Source: Bacillus solitudinis (GTDB taxonomy: Bacteria; Bacillota; Bacilli; Bacillales; Bacillaceae_D). Taken from it: a stretch of 64,000 bases of DNA. Positions 45,926 to 54,206 of this stretch are shown here, piece by piece; the stretch's first letter is position 1; every line of letters starts with the position of its first letter. Below the pieces are notes generated by a model that worked only from the letters and a program-made list of their open reading frames with translations, ran no database searches and had not been told where the DNA came from. The position numbers and the translations under genes were made by a program. The stretch lies in NCBI RefSeq assembly GCF_002797395.1, contig NZ_KZ454943.1, positions 859,325-923,324 of the forward strand, read 5' to 3'.

Positions 45926-46720
45926 TTATAGATCTTGAATTCCAGAAACTCCATTTTCACTTAGGATTTCATAAGCAGGGTTATGCCAAATACCTATGCT
46001 CTTTCCATTTATACTAAACACCTCACCTGAGATAGTCTGCTTCTTGTTTTCTACTAAGGCAAGGACAAAGCGTGCTACATCATCTGCTGTGCCAATATCC
46101 CAATAATTAGACTTTTCATCGTTATCATGTTGCTCTTCTAGAAAGGGACGTGTCATATCAGTGTAAGCTGCCGGAGCAATTGCATAAACTCTTATATTTA
46201 ATGACGCTAACTCCTTTGCCCAAGTCTTTGTCATCCCAATAATTCCAGCTTTTGCTGCACTATAATTTAACTGACCAATCGTTCCTTCGATCCCTGCTAG
46301 AGATGTCATATTGATTATCGAACCGCTGCGCTTCAATTCTTTCATGTAACGGATAAAAGGAATCGTACAACTGAACGTTCCCTTTAAGTTAACAGAAATA
46401 ACATCGTCCCATTCTTGCTCGCTCATCCGGTGCGACATCCTATCACGAACAATCCCCGCATTATTTATAATTCCATCAATAACACCAAAGTTGCTTAAGG
46501 TTTCTTTAACAAGTGCTTCCCCAGTCGTTATCATTTCAACTGAACCCGGGACACCAATGGCTTCATATCCTTTCTTGTTCAGGTCATTGACAGCATTTGT
46601 AACTGATTCCTCTGTACGTCCATTTATTACCACTTTCGCACCACATTTAGCTAAGTGCAAGGCAATGCTCTTACCAATTCCTCTAGTCGATCCAGTAACA
46701 ATGAAGACTTTCCCGTTCAT
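45926..46720 (-). CDS. short-chain dehydrogenase/reductase (FabG-like)
   Basis: This 264-residue SDR has cofactor motif TGSTRGIG, NNAG at about 88 and the catalytic Ser/Tyr/Lys in MTSLAGIEGTIGQLNYSAAK. The NGRTE basic residue after strand 2 fits NADPH use. It would reduce a 3-oxoacyl thioester or similar keto group, completing a chain-elongation cycle with the hotdog proteins and thiolase upstream. It is the last gene of the biotin-regulated operon, overlapping the previous stop by four bases. Confidence 0.85.
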   Translation of the reverse strand: MNGKVFIVTGSTRGIGKSIALHLAKCGAKVVINGRTEESVTNAVNDLNKKGYEAIGVPGSVEMITTGEALVKETLSNFGVIDGIINNAGIVRDRMSHRMSEQEWDDVISVNLKGTFSCTIPFIRYMKELKRSGSIINMTSLAGIEGTIGQLNYSAAKAGIIGMTKTWAKELASLNIRVYAIAPAAYTDMTRPFLEEQHDNDEKSNYWDIGTADDVARFVLALVENKKQTISGEVFSINGKSIGIWHNPAYEILSENGVSGIQDL

Positions 46721-47109
46721 GTTGAGCTCCTTTTAGTAAAGACGACAAAACCATCTAATACCTTTTTGCCTCCTCGGTTTTGTGCTTCAATCCGAAACTG
46801 CATCATACTTTCCTCTTCGCTAAGCATAACTGGTTCAATAAAGATCCTCTCACCAACGAAAACAGGTGCTGTGAACCTCGCCTCATACATAGAAGCAAAC
46901 CACCCTACTTCTTTCAAAGTAATCGTCTTTTGTGCTAGAGTCATCAAAATCATACCATGAGCCACTTTCGCAGGGTACCCGGCGTCTTCAGCAGCCTTAT
47001 CATCGAAATGTATTGGATTTAAATCTTGGAGGGCATAACCATAACTCGAAACTAAGTCCTCATTTATTTGAAATGTATTTGCTGCTAAACAAACTCTTTC
47101 TCCCATCAC
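46717..47109 (-). CDS. MaoC-like (R)-enoyl-CoA hydratase/dehydratase
   Basis: This 130-residue hotdog-fold protein has the hydratase-2 motif LQDLNPIHFDDKAAEDAGY containing the Asp and His pair that protonate the acyl thioester, and AHGMILMTLAQ at the fold centre. It would interconvert 3-hydroxyacyl- and enoyl-thioesters. It starts with GTG-ATG after GAGGAG. It is paired with a second hotdog gene ten bases upstream, the usual two-subunit layout of FAS1-like dehydratases. Confidence 0.82.
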   Translation of the reverse strand: MMGERVCLAANTFQINEDLVSSYGYALQDLNPIHFDDKAAEDAGYPAKVAHGMILMTLAQKTITLKEVGWFASMYEARFTAPVFVGERIFIEPVMLSEEESMMQFRIEAQNRGGKKVLDGFVVFTKRSST

Positions 47110-47119
47110 ATTGCACTCC

Positions 47120-47497
47120 TCATGCTATTTTTCGTATTAACGTCGATGTCGCTTTCCCGATCAATTTGCCTTCGTTTGAAATGGTAAGTGTGTGAACAAG
47201 AAATTCTAGATTTCGTTTTCTTGTTCTTTTTGTAAGGCTAATTGAACATAGATAGCTGCTACCTGCACAAATTGGTTCGCGAAGCTCAAACATTTGTTCA
47301 CCGTGAATAAAACCCTCATAGCATTGCAACCAAGGGATTTTTATTTTCTGCCAAAATGTCATTAGAAACGTAATTGGTGCCTCCCCTTCGCCTATTGAAG
47401 ATATTTCCCCTATTGCTTTTAGATAAGTTTGTATCATTTCTTCAGTAACAGTCACTTCAATTTCCTCAGTCTTCAATCCTACTAATAATTCCATCAT
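47120..47497 (-). CDS. MaoC N-terminal-like hotdog dehydratase subunit
   Basis: This 125-residue protein has the fold pattern of the N-terminal half of MaoC/FAS1-like dehydratases, with EMIQTYLKAIGEISSIGEGE, FIHGEQMFELREPICAG and a final TLIRK strand. The Asp-His active pair is not visible, so it probably forms a heterodimer with the catalytic downstream partner. Its ATG overlaps the thiolase stop as ATGA. Assignment is by pattern and context. Confidence 0.65.
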   Translation of the reverse strand: MMELLVGLKTEEIEVTVTEEMIQTYLKAIGEISSIGEGEAPITFLMTFWQKIKIPWLQCYEGFIHGEQMFELREPICAGSSYLCSISLTKRTRKRNLEFLVHTLTISNEGKLIGKATSTLIRKIA

Positions 47498-48642
47498 TTT
47501 CTCCATTCATAACGCTTAAATAATGCCGCTAAACCAATGCCTCCACCAATGCCCATCGTCGCTAGACCTAGCTTGCCGTTTCCCTTTATCATCTCAGAAA
47601 ATAAACGCGTGACTAAAATTGCTCCAGATGCCCCGTATGGGTGTCCAATCGCTAGTGCACCCCCACCAATATTGACAACCTCTTCATCTATCTCCAATTC
47701 CTTTAAACAAGCGAGAACTTGAGCTGCGAAAGCTTCGTTAAACTCGATCAAATTGAGATTGGAAACCGATAATGATTGGCGCCTAAGTAGTTTTCTCACT
47801 GCAGGAACAGGTCCAATTCCTAACACATTTGGATTTACTCCAGCGCTTGTTGCGTCAACAAATTCTAAAATAGGGGTATAGCCAAGCTTCAGAGCTTTTT
47901 TTTCAGACATGATTAATAGGATGGCGGCCCCGTCATTTATCGGACAAGCATTTCCGGCTGTTACCGTGCCCATCGTTTTAAATACTGGTTGCAGTTGACT
48001 GAGCTTTTCATAGGATGTTTCTCGCCTCGGGCACTCATCTAAGGTGATACCATTTAACGGAACAATCTCAGCAACAAAACGCCCTTCGTCCAAAGACTTA
48101 ATCGCTTTACGGTGGCTGTTCAAGGCAAAGTAATCCTGTTGCTCTCGACTAATTCCATACTGTATGGCAACGTTTTCTGCTGCCATTCCCATATCCGGAT
48201 CTCCAATAGCATCAGGTGAAAAGCGTGCTCGTTTTAATACAGTTGGAAACCCCACCTGGCTTGTTGGCTTTTCAAGCTTCCATGGGGCAAGGCTAGTGCT
48301 TTCAACTCCTCCCGCAATGTATACTTCACCAGCCCCAGCTTGAATCAGTCGTGCTGCTTGTATAACCGCTTCAAGTCCCGATCCACACTGGCGGTCAACC
48401 GTCATACCAGGAACAGATACCGGTAGACCTGCCTCTAGCCCTGATAACCTTGCAATGTTCCCACCAGGTCCAATGGCATTACCGAGAATGACTTCATCAA
48501 TTTCTGTTGGCTCAAGTCTCGTTTCCTTCAGAATTTGTCGGATGACCACTGCTGCTAATTCCTGAGGATGCATTTCTTTAAGAACTCCTCCAACTTTGCC
48601 AATAGCCGTTCTTTTTGCACTAACGATAACAGCTTTACTCAT
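47494..48642 (-). CDS. yhfS: thiolase-family acyltransferase, YhfS-like
   Basis: This 382-residue thiolase-fold protein has nucleophile Cys in DRQCGSGLEA and His in GGGALAIGHPYGASGA, plus FNEAFAAQ. The position of the second catalytic Cys, normally within LCIGGG, reads TMGIGGG with Gly instead. The ordinary biosynthetic thiolase reaction therefore may be impaired or changed. The ATG at 48642 has GGAGG eight bases upstream and overlaps the ligase stop. B. subtilis yhfS lies in the BirA-controlled yhfU-yhfT-yhfS operon, and this locus keeps that order. Confidence 0.85.
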   Translation of the reverse strand: MSKAVIVSAKRTAIGKVGGVLKEMHPQELAAVVIRQILKETRLEPTEIDEVILGNAIGPGGNIARLSGLEAGLPVSVPGMTVDRQCGSGLEAVIQAARLIQAGAGEVYIAGGVESTSLAPWKLEKPTSQVGFPTVLKRARFSPDAIGDPDMGMAAENVAIQYGISREQQDYFALNSHRKAIKSLDEGRFVAEIVPLNGITLDECPRRETSYEKLSQLQPVFKTMGTVTAGNACPINDGAAILLIMSEKKALKLGYTPILEFVDATSAGVNPNVLGIGPVPAVRKLLRRQSLSVSNLNLIEFNEAFAAQVLACLKELEIDEEVVNIGGGALAIGHPYGASGAILVTRLFSEMIKGNGKLGLATMGIGGGIGLAALFKRYEWRK

Positions 48643-50107
48643 GTATTTCCTCCAATAATTCCTGTAGCCTTTCTCGATTAACCTTCCCACTTGTTGTATA
48701 AGGGAATACTTCTAGCTCAATTACTTCCTTCGGGCATTTATAAGCTGAAAGATACTCTCTACATGCTTCTATAACGTTATATAGATTTTGGCTTCCTTTC
48801 CACTTTACAAACAGCACTAGCTTCTCTCCCCAATAATTATCGTTTTTTCCGAGCAGTGCTGCCTCTTCAATCTCAGGGAATTGCTTAACGATCTGCTCTA
48901 TTTCCTCAGGGAATACATTCAATCCACCTGTAATAATGAGATTTCCTTTTCTACCAATCAGATAAAGAAAGTCATCCTGATCCAAGTAACCAATATCAGA
49001 AACTGTCGCTTCGTCCCCTTGAATAACATTTTTAGTCTTCTGTTCGTCATCTACATATTGAGAAAACACCTGCTTACTTTTTACATAAACTTCCCCAACC
49101 TCATTGCTTTGTATCTTCTCACCATTTAGCCCTTTAATGACTATTTCAACTCCAGGAAACGCTTTTCCTACTGAACCAATCTTATTTGAATGTTGTTGGT
49201 AATCAATAAAAGAAACATAGCTTAGTTCAGAAGCTCCATAAAATTCATAAAACTTTGTTGTAGGAAAATAGTCTCTCAGTTCTCTTATGGATTCTTCAGT
49301 CAATTTTGCACCTGAGGATAAAATCATGTTTACTTTTGCCTTCGAATAGGCGGGCAGTGCTCGCCTAATGGCTTCTAGCATCGTTGGGACGACATACATA
49401 ACATTGATTTTTCCAGTCTGAATTAATTCTGCTGCTTCATTTGCACAGAACAAATCAGTCACCCATAGTGTAGATCCGATGTGCAGGGCGTGAATAGCCG
49501 CAAACAAAGATAAAGAATGAACATAAGAACCAGGAGCATAAATCGTATCGTCCTTTGTATATGAAAAAGCATCTTCACAGCTTTTAAAGCTCTCTAACCA
49601 AGAGGCATGACTGCGTAAAAATCCTTTTGGACGACCATTGCTCCCCGAAGTAAAGCCTAGATAAAAAGGCTGTTCCTCATCTATTTGAATCGATAATTTT
49701 TCAACCTCCTTTGATTGGATTAACTCTTCGACCGTTAGCACTGTTAGGGTCACTGCACTTTCTTGACACCTATCTATATCTTTAAGATGGCAAATAACCA
49801 AATTCGGATTCGAGATTGATAGAGCATGCTCTCTTTCCTTTGTAGTCCATTTATAATCAAGCGGTACAACCGTCCAGCCAAGGGAAATGATGGCGTAGAA
49901 AAGCTCTAGAAACAATGGTTCATTATGTAGATACAGAGCAACTCGTTTTGGACGGTCTACTTTCAAAATTGTATGCAGTTTCGTTTTCCAACGTTGAATG
50001 TGATGATAAAATTGTTCATATGTAATTTCTACATCTTTGAATCGAATCGCCGCCTTTTCCCCTTGTAAGCTTGCATGTTGTTTCAGCGTTTCACCAATCA
50101 TCATCAT
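48635..50107 (-). CDS. yhfT: acyl-CoA ligase (AMP-binding), YhfT-like
   Basis: This 490-residue ANL superfamily ligase has the P-loop-like LGFTSGSNGRPKGFLRSH, YEFYGASELSYVS, SDIGYLDQDDFLYLIGRKG and a C-terminal TTSGKVNRERL with the adenylation Lys. It would activate a carboxylic acid, probably a fatty or dicarboxylic acid, to a CoA or acyl-carrier thioester. It corresponds to B. subtilis yhfT next to bioY. GGAGGGG precedes the ATG cluster. Confidence 0.85.
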   Translation of the reverse strand: MMMIGETLKQHASLQGEKAAIRFKDVEITYEQFYHHIQRWKTKLHTILKVDRPKRVALYLHNEPLFLELFYAIISLGWTVVPLDYKWTTKEREHALSISNPNLVICHLKDIDRCQESAVTLTVLTVEELIQSKEVEKLSIQIDEEQPFYLGFTSGSNGRPKGFLRSHASWLESFKSCEDAFSYTKDDTIYAPGSYVHSLSLFAAIHALHIGSTLWVTDLFCANEAAELIQTGKINVMYVVPTMLEAIRRALPAYSKAKVNMILSSGAKLTEESIRELRDYFPTTKFYEFYGASELSYVSFIDYQQHSNKIGSVGKAFPGVEIVIKGLNGEKIQSNEVGEVYVKSKQVFSQYVDDEQKTKNVIQGDEATVSDIGYLDQDDFLYLIGRKGNLIITGGLNVFPEEIEQIVKQFPEIEEAALLGKNDNYWGEKLVLFVKWKGSQNLYNVIEACREYLSAYKCPKEVIELEVFPYTTSGKVNRERLQELLEEIHE

Positions 50108-50166
50108 TTCCCCTCCAACTTTATTTGTTTTAAATCTTCTTCAACAAGGAAAGTTTATCTAAAAAA

Positions 50167-50200
50167 AGCCTGGTCGTCTAGCTCTTGCTAGACAACCAGA
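50167..50200 (-). terminator. hairpin between bioY and yhfT
   Basis: AGCCTGGTCGTCTAGC and GCTAGACAACCAGACT form a stem followed on the minus strand by TTTTTTT. It follows bioY directly, so many transcripts may end here and the ligase-thiolase genes may depend on readthrough. Confidence 0.85.
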
Positions 50201-50764
50201 CTATGAAGCGCGTTTCAAAGGTTCAATGGCTCTTGGAAAAAGCGCCTTTCTAATACTTATCGCTACAGAGCCTGCAACGACAGCTTTCACCATATCACCA
50301 GGAATGTAAATGAGTGCTGAACCAGCTGCTTGAAACCAAGTTAAATCTGTCACAATTGAGAGATAGGTAATTCCACCAGCGTAAACGACAAGCACACCAC
50401 CAATTATATTAAAACATACCATCTTCCATAACCTTATTTTGGACCAATTGGTTTGAACGAGATAACCAATTACCAATGCTGCGAAAGGCCAACTTAAAAT
50501 ATACCCGCCACTCGTGCCAAATAATATGCCTAATCCTCCACGGCCCCCTGCAAGCACAGGTAAACCAACAGCAACAAGCAGGACAAACAACCCCATACTC
50601 ATAAATCCTAAACGCGCACCTAGAACTGCTCCTGCTAACATTACACCAAGAGTCTGAGCCGTAATAGGCACAGGTGTAAACGGTACAGGAATAGGGGGAA
50701 ATATACCTAGCGCTGCAACAACTGCAGCAAACATTGAAACATACATTAATTGTCTTAGTTTCAT
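50201..50764 (-). CDS. bioY: biotin transporter substrate-binding protein BioY
   Basis: This 187-residue membrane protein has six helices. It has the BioY signature PFTPVPITAQTLGVMLAGAVLG near the start, GLPVLAGGRGGLGILFGTSGGYI in the middle and GDMVKAVVA near the end. It is the S component of an ECF biotin importer. GAGGAAT precedes the ATG. It is first in the operon behind a BirA operator, equivalent to B. subtilis yhfU. Confidence 0.95.
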   Translation of the reverse strand: MKLRQLMYVSMFAAVVAALGIFPPIPVPFTPVPITAQTLGVMLAGAVLGARLGFMSMGLFVLLVAVGLPVLAGGRGGLGILFGTSGGYILSWPFAALVIGYLVQTNWSKIRLWKMVCFNIIGGVLVVYAGGITYLSIVTDLTWFQAAGSALIYIPGDMVKAVVAGSVAISIRKALFPRAIEPLKRAS

Positions 50765-50795
50765 ACGTATTCCTCACTTTTGTTTTAATAGGTTT

Positions 50796-50849
50796 ACTAT
50801 AAAAAACAAAACCTCGTTTGTCAACCTGTATTTATTTATTGTTAACAAT
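50796..50849 (-). promoter_or_regulatory. BirA operator overlapping the bioY promoter
   Basis: On the minus strand ATTGTTAAC (50841-50849) and GTTGACAAA (50817-50825) are inverted halves 15 bases apart, a near-consensus biotin repressor box. The second half contains the TTGACA -35 hexamer (50819-50824), and TATAGT (50796-50801) follows after 17 bases. BirA binding in the presence of biotin would block the promoter. Confidence 0.88.
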
Positions 50850-50896
50850 AGAACTTAAAATGAGAACATTACGCAGAAAAGCATTATATTATAATT

Positions 50897-51415
50897 TTAT
50901 TTTTTTTGATCCTTTAAAATTTCTCTCATTACATGACCTAGCTCAGGCACAATGATTCGCTTCATGGCTAGCTTAACTGCACCTGATGATCCTGGCATCG
51001 AAAAAATCGCCTTACCTTCCCGAACACCAGCTACGGCCCGACTTAATATCGCTGCTGTGCCAATATCTTCGGTGAAGCTTAAATAACGAAATATCTCCCC
51101 AAACCCCGGCATCTCTTTATCCAAGCTATCGCGAACTGCCTCGTATGTTGTATCGCGAAGGGCAATGCCTGTTCCTCCATTTATAAGAACTGCATCAATA
51201 TCGGCACGGCCTCCAACAATCTTTAACCAATGTTGAATCCCGCTATACTCATCCTTAATGATTTGATACTCACTTACACAATGTCCAGCCTCCTCGAGCA
51301 TTTTCTTAATTAGGGCCCCGCTTTTATCCGTTTCAAGTGTTCTCGTATCAGAAACAGTCAAAATCATGCAGCGCACAACTTGGGGGGCTTCCCTTTTGTG
51401 TTCTTCCACTGACAT
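50897..51415 (-). CDS. moaB: molybdenum cofactor biosynthesis protein MoaB
   Basis: This 172-residue MogA/MoaB fold protein has CMILTVSDTRTLETDKSG, LINGGTGIALRDTTYEAV and FSMPGSSGAVKLAMKRI. In Bacillus MoaB is thought to do the adenylylation step of MPT before MoeA. The ATG at 51415 has AAGGAGG seven bases upstream. It is divergent from moaC with a 119-base gap. Confidence 0.9.
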   Translation of the reverse strand: MSVEEHKREAPQVVRCMILTVSDTRTLETDKSGALIKKMLEEAGHCVSEYQIIKDEYSGIQHWLKIVGGRADIDAVLINGGTGIALRDTTYEAVRDSLDKEMPGFGEIFRYLSFTEDIGTAAILSRAVAGVREGKAIFSMPGSSGAVKLAMKRIIVPELGHVMREILKDQKK

Positions 51416-51534
51416 TTTCATTCCTCCTTTAATTGACAATCCACATTCTTTTCCATTATGATAGCACAGAATTTATAGAAAAGACGGCCTTTATCAATTA
51501 AGGTGAAGCACAAAAAAGCGAGGCGAAAAAGAAG

Positions 51535-52017
51535 ATGAGTGATTTAACCCACTTTAATGAACAAGGAAGAGCAAAAATGGTTGATATTTCAGAAAAAGCA
51601 ACTACCGCTAGAACGGCAATTGCCCATTCAAGCATTGAAGTAAGCGAGGAAATCTATGAAAACATTGAACAAGGGAAAATCGGTAAAGGCGATGTTCTTG
51701 CAGTTGCTCAAGTTGCTGGAATTATGGCAGCCAAAAATACGTCACAGTGGATTCCAATGTGTCATCCGTTATCTCTTACCGGTGTGAACATCCATTTTTC
51801 TTGGGAACAGACTAAGAATTGGATCCTGCGTATAAGAGTTGAAGTTAAGACAAAAGGACAAACAGGAGTAGAAATGGAGGCATTGACGGCAGCTTCCGCA
51901 ACGGCGCTAACTGTCTATGACATGTGTAAAGCACTTGATAAAGGGATGATTATTGGTTCGACCTACCTTTCTCGGAAAACAGGTGGAAAAAGTGGCGATT
52001 TTACAAAAAGTTCCTAA
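51535..52017 (+). CDS. moaC: cyclic pyranopterin monophosphate synthase MoaC
   Basis: This 160-residue enzyme has [33 protein letters not shown] and [20 protein letters not shown], the MoaC active site region. It converts 3-prime,8-cyclo-GTP to cPMP in the first stage of cofactor synthesis together with MoaA, which is not in this window. GAGGCGAAAAAGAAG lies upstream. Confidence 0.94.
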   Translation: MSDLTHFNEQGRAKMVDISEKATTARTAIAHSSIEVSEEIYENIEQGKIGKGDVLAVAQVAGIMAAKNTSQWIPMCHPLSLTGVNIHFSWEQTKNWILRIRVEVKTKGQTGVEMEALTAASATALTVYDMCKALDKGMIIGSTYLSRKTGGKSGDFTKSS

Positions 52018-52101
52018 AACCGTCAAAAATATCTTGATATTTCCTCTATGAAATCTTAATATAAAATTAATAATTGTTTTATAGAGTGGAGGACATTATG
52101 T

Positions 52102-52479
52102 ATGTCATTGCATATTACAATTGTAGAAGACGAGCCTTCCCATGTAATATTAATGGAGTATCACTTAAGGAAAATGGGTATCGAAGCCCATTTATTTCAA
52201 ACAGGACAAGCTTTTATTGAACAAATTCATACAATAGACACTGATTTGATCATCTTAAGTGACGAATTACAGGATGTGTCGGCTTCGAGATTAGTAAACG
52301 AAGTAGAATTGATGTACCGAGTAGAAAAACCGACTCTAATGATTATGTCAACGGGACGTCATCCAAGTCTTCATTCAAACACATTAAAAATAATCTACTG
52401 TTCTAAACCTTTTGCTATTCAAGATTTCAGGGAAAAGGTTTACTCCTACTTTTACGGAGCTTTATCAACTAGTAACTAA
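52102..52479 (+). CDS. atypical single receiver-domain protein
   Basis: This 125-residue receiver fold has the acidic residues E9, D10 and E11, a T-switch in LMIMSTGRHP and the conserved Lys in IYCSKPFAIQDF. The phosphoacceptor position reads Ser53 (DLIILSDELQD) with an Asp at 54. It is therefore probably a pseudo-receiver, or phosphorylation happens at a shifted position. There is no output domain. GGAGG precedes the ATG. It is monocistronic with a terminator. The partner is unknown. Confidence 0.78.
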   Translation: MSLHITIVEDEPSHVILMEYHLRKMGIEAHLFQTGQAFIEQIHTIDTDLIILSDELQDVSASRLVNEVELMYRVEKPTLMIMSTGRHPSLHSNTLKIIYCSKPFAIQDFREKVYSYFYGALSTSN

Positions 52480-52507
52480 AACAGGATCGCCATGCGATCC
52501 TGTTTTA
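52478..52507 (+). terminator. terminator of the receiver-domain gene
   Basis: AAACAGGATCG and CGATCCTGTTT form an 11-base stem overlapping the stop, followed by T-rich sequence. Confidence 0.85.
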
Positions 52508-52536
52508 GTTGCGTCTAAATGATTATTCCAGCAAGC

Positions 52537-52562
52537 AAAAAAACACCTGAGATCAGGTGTTT
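52537..52562 (-). terminator. terminator of minD
   Basis: On the minus strand AACACCTGAT and TCAGGTGTT form a stem followed by TTTTTTT at the minD stop codon. Confidence 0.85.
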
Positions 52563-53355
52563 AGCGAACGCCAAAAAACTTTTTCAATTTAGAAAACATC
52601 CCTTTTTGCTCTTCAAGGGACATGAGAGGAACCGTTTCCCCTAAAATCCGACGGGCAATGTTTCGATAAGCAATCGACGCTTTACTCGTTGGGTGTAAAG
52701 CGATTGGTTCGCCCTTATTTGAGTACTTAATGACTTCCTCGTCATCAACCACAATACCAATCAAATCTATCGCAAGAATTGACGCAATTTCATCAACGTC
52801 CAGCATCTCGCCATTTTTCATCATATGACCACGAATTCGATTGACGACTAGACGAGGAGATTCAATATCCTCTTGCTCAAGAAGTCCAATTATTCGATCC
52901 GCATCCCGCACCGCGGATACTTCTGGAGTTGTAATAACGATTGCTTTATCCGCTCCCGCTACAGCATTTTTAAAGCCTTGTTCAATCCCGGCAGGACAGT
53001 CGATGATGACATAATCATATTCTTGTTTTAATTCATCAACAATTTTCTTCATTTGCACTGGTTCAACTGCTGATTTATCTTTTGTTTGAGCTGCTGGAAG
53101 TAAGAATAAGCATTCAAACCGCTTGTCCTTAATCAACGCCTGTTTTAATTTACAACGTCCTTCTGTTACATCGACCAAATCATAAATGATTCGATTTTCA
53201 AGTCCCATGACCACATCTAAATTTCTCAAACCAATATCTGTATCAATCAAGCAGACTTTTTTTCCAGAAAGCGCAAGGGCTGTCCCGATGTTCGCGGATG
53301 ACGTCGTTTTCCCCACGCCACCCTTTCCACTTGTAATGACAATTGCCTCTCCCAC
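52561..53355 (-). CDS. minD: septum site-determining ATPase MinD
   Basis: This ParA-family ATPase of about 264 residues has the deviant Walker A GKGGVGKTT, DTDIGLRNLDVVMGLENRI, DCPAGIEQGFKNAV and a C-terminal amphipathic membrane-targeting helix (SKLKKFFGVR). It positions the division site with MinC. A GTG at 53355 is chosen because AAAGGGG lies eight bases upstream and the product then begins MGEAIVITSGKGG as in B. subtilis. It follows minC. Confidence 0.95.
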   Translation of the reverse strand: MGEAIVITSGKGGVGKTTSSANIGTALALSGKKVCLIDTDIGLRNLDVVMGLENRIIYDLVDVTEGRCKLKQALIKDKRFECLFLLPAAQTKDKSAVEPVQMKKIVDELKQEYDYVIIDCPAGIEQGFKNAVAGADKAIVITTPEVSAVRDADRIIGLLEQEDIESPRLVVNRIRGHMMKNGEMLDVDEIASILAIDLIGIVVDDEEVIKYSNKGEPIALHPTSKASIAYRNIARRILGETVPLMSLEEQKGMFSKLKKFFGVR

Positions 53356-53380
53356 GCTCATTACCCCTTTCTAACACACT

Positions 53381-54058
53381 TTATGACTCTATAACTTGCT
53401 GTTCGTTTTTTGATAACTCTGGCCTTTTATGAATAAGTTGCTGCACTCTAATAAAAACTAGTTCTCCTGATTCCTCCAAAAGCGCACTTTCCATCGTCAA
53501 TTCTTCTTTAGAAAAGTGATGGATAGAGTCACCAATTCGGACTTGAGAAGGAGCCATAAGAGATGCACTTATAATCGCTCTTTGATTTCCTGTATATCCA
53601 GCATGAGCAATTCCTCTTAAGGCACCCATTACAAAGATATTCCCTGAAGCCATCACGGTTCCACCTGGATTTACGTCACCAATTAGTAACAAATCTCCTT
53701 TGACCTTAAGAACTTGTCCAGAACGGATGACTTTAGTTAAGGTTGTCATTTGAGATTCAAGCTTTATTTCTTCTGCTGCCTCTTTAGTGAGAACCTTTGA
53801 ATCAAATTTCTGAATGGATAGATTACGATTTTCAGTAATTACTTGACGAAGAGTTTGCTCCTCTTCATCAGATAAGTGTCTGAAGCCGACGTCAACTTTC
53901 ACTTGTACATCTGGTTCATCTGTTCCTTGATAGTGCTTTGAAGATAATTTTTCTGAAAGCTCTTCTAATAAACTATCATATGAGCAATGATCATCTAATA
54001 AAAAAATGAGACCATCTTTTGTACCTTTTATTGTCACATGTTGTTTTTTCTGTATCAT
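53381..54058 (-). CDS. minC: septum formation inhibitor MinC
   Basis: This protein of about 225 residues has an N-terminal MinC domain (VTIKGTKDGLIFLLDD) and a C-terminal beta-helix that binds MinD and FtsZ (GQVLKVKGDLLLIGDVNPGG and NIFVMGALRGIAHAG). The ATG at 54058 aligns with B. subtilis MinC and has GAGGTG nine bases upstream. An earlier GTG at 54079 is possible. It lies downstream of mreD. Confidence 0.94.
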   Translation of the reverse strand: MIQKKQHVTIKGTKDGLIFLLDDHCSYDSLLEELSEKLSSKHYQGTDEPDVQVKVDVGFRHLSDEEEQTLRQVITENRNLSIQKFDSKVLTKEAAEEIKLESQMTTLTKVIRSGQVLKVKGDLLLIGDVNPGGTVMASGNIFVMGALRGIAHAGYTGNQRAIISASLMAPSQVRIGDSIHHFSKEELTMESALLEESGELVFIRVQQLIHKRPELSKNEQQVIES

Positions 54059-54206
54059 TCCTACGTTCACCTCAGACACACACGTCCTCTCTGCTCGCCC
54101 TTCCCAATTTGACTAGGAAGGACTTGAAAACGGTGATAAATAGTATAATTCAACATGTAAAGGGTTAAACCCTTTTTCCTTTTCTTGTCATTTGGAAATT
54201 CCATGC

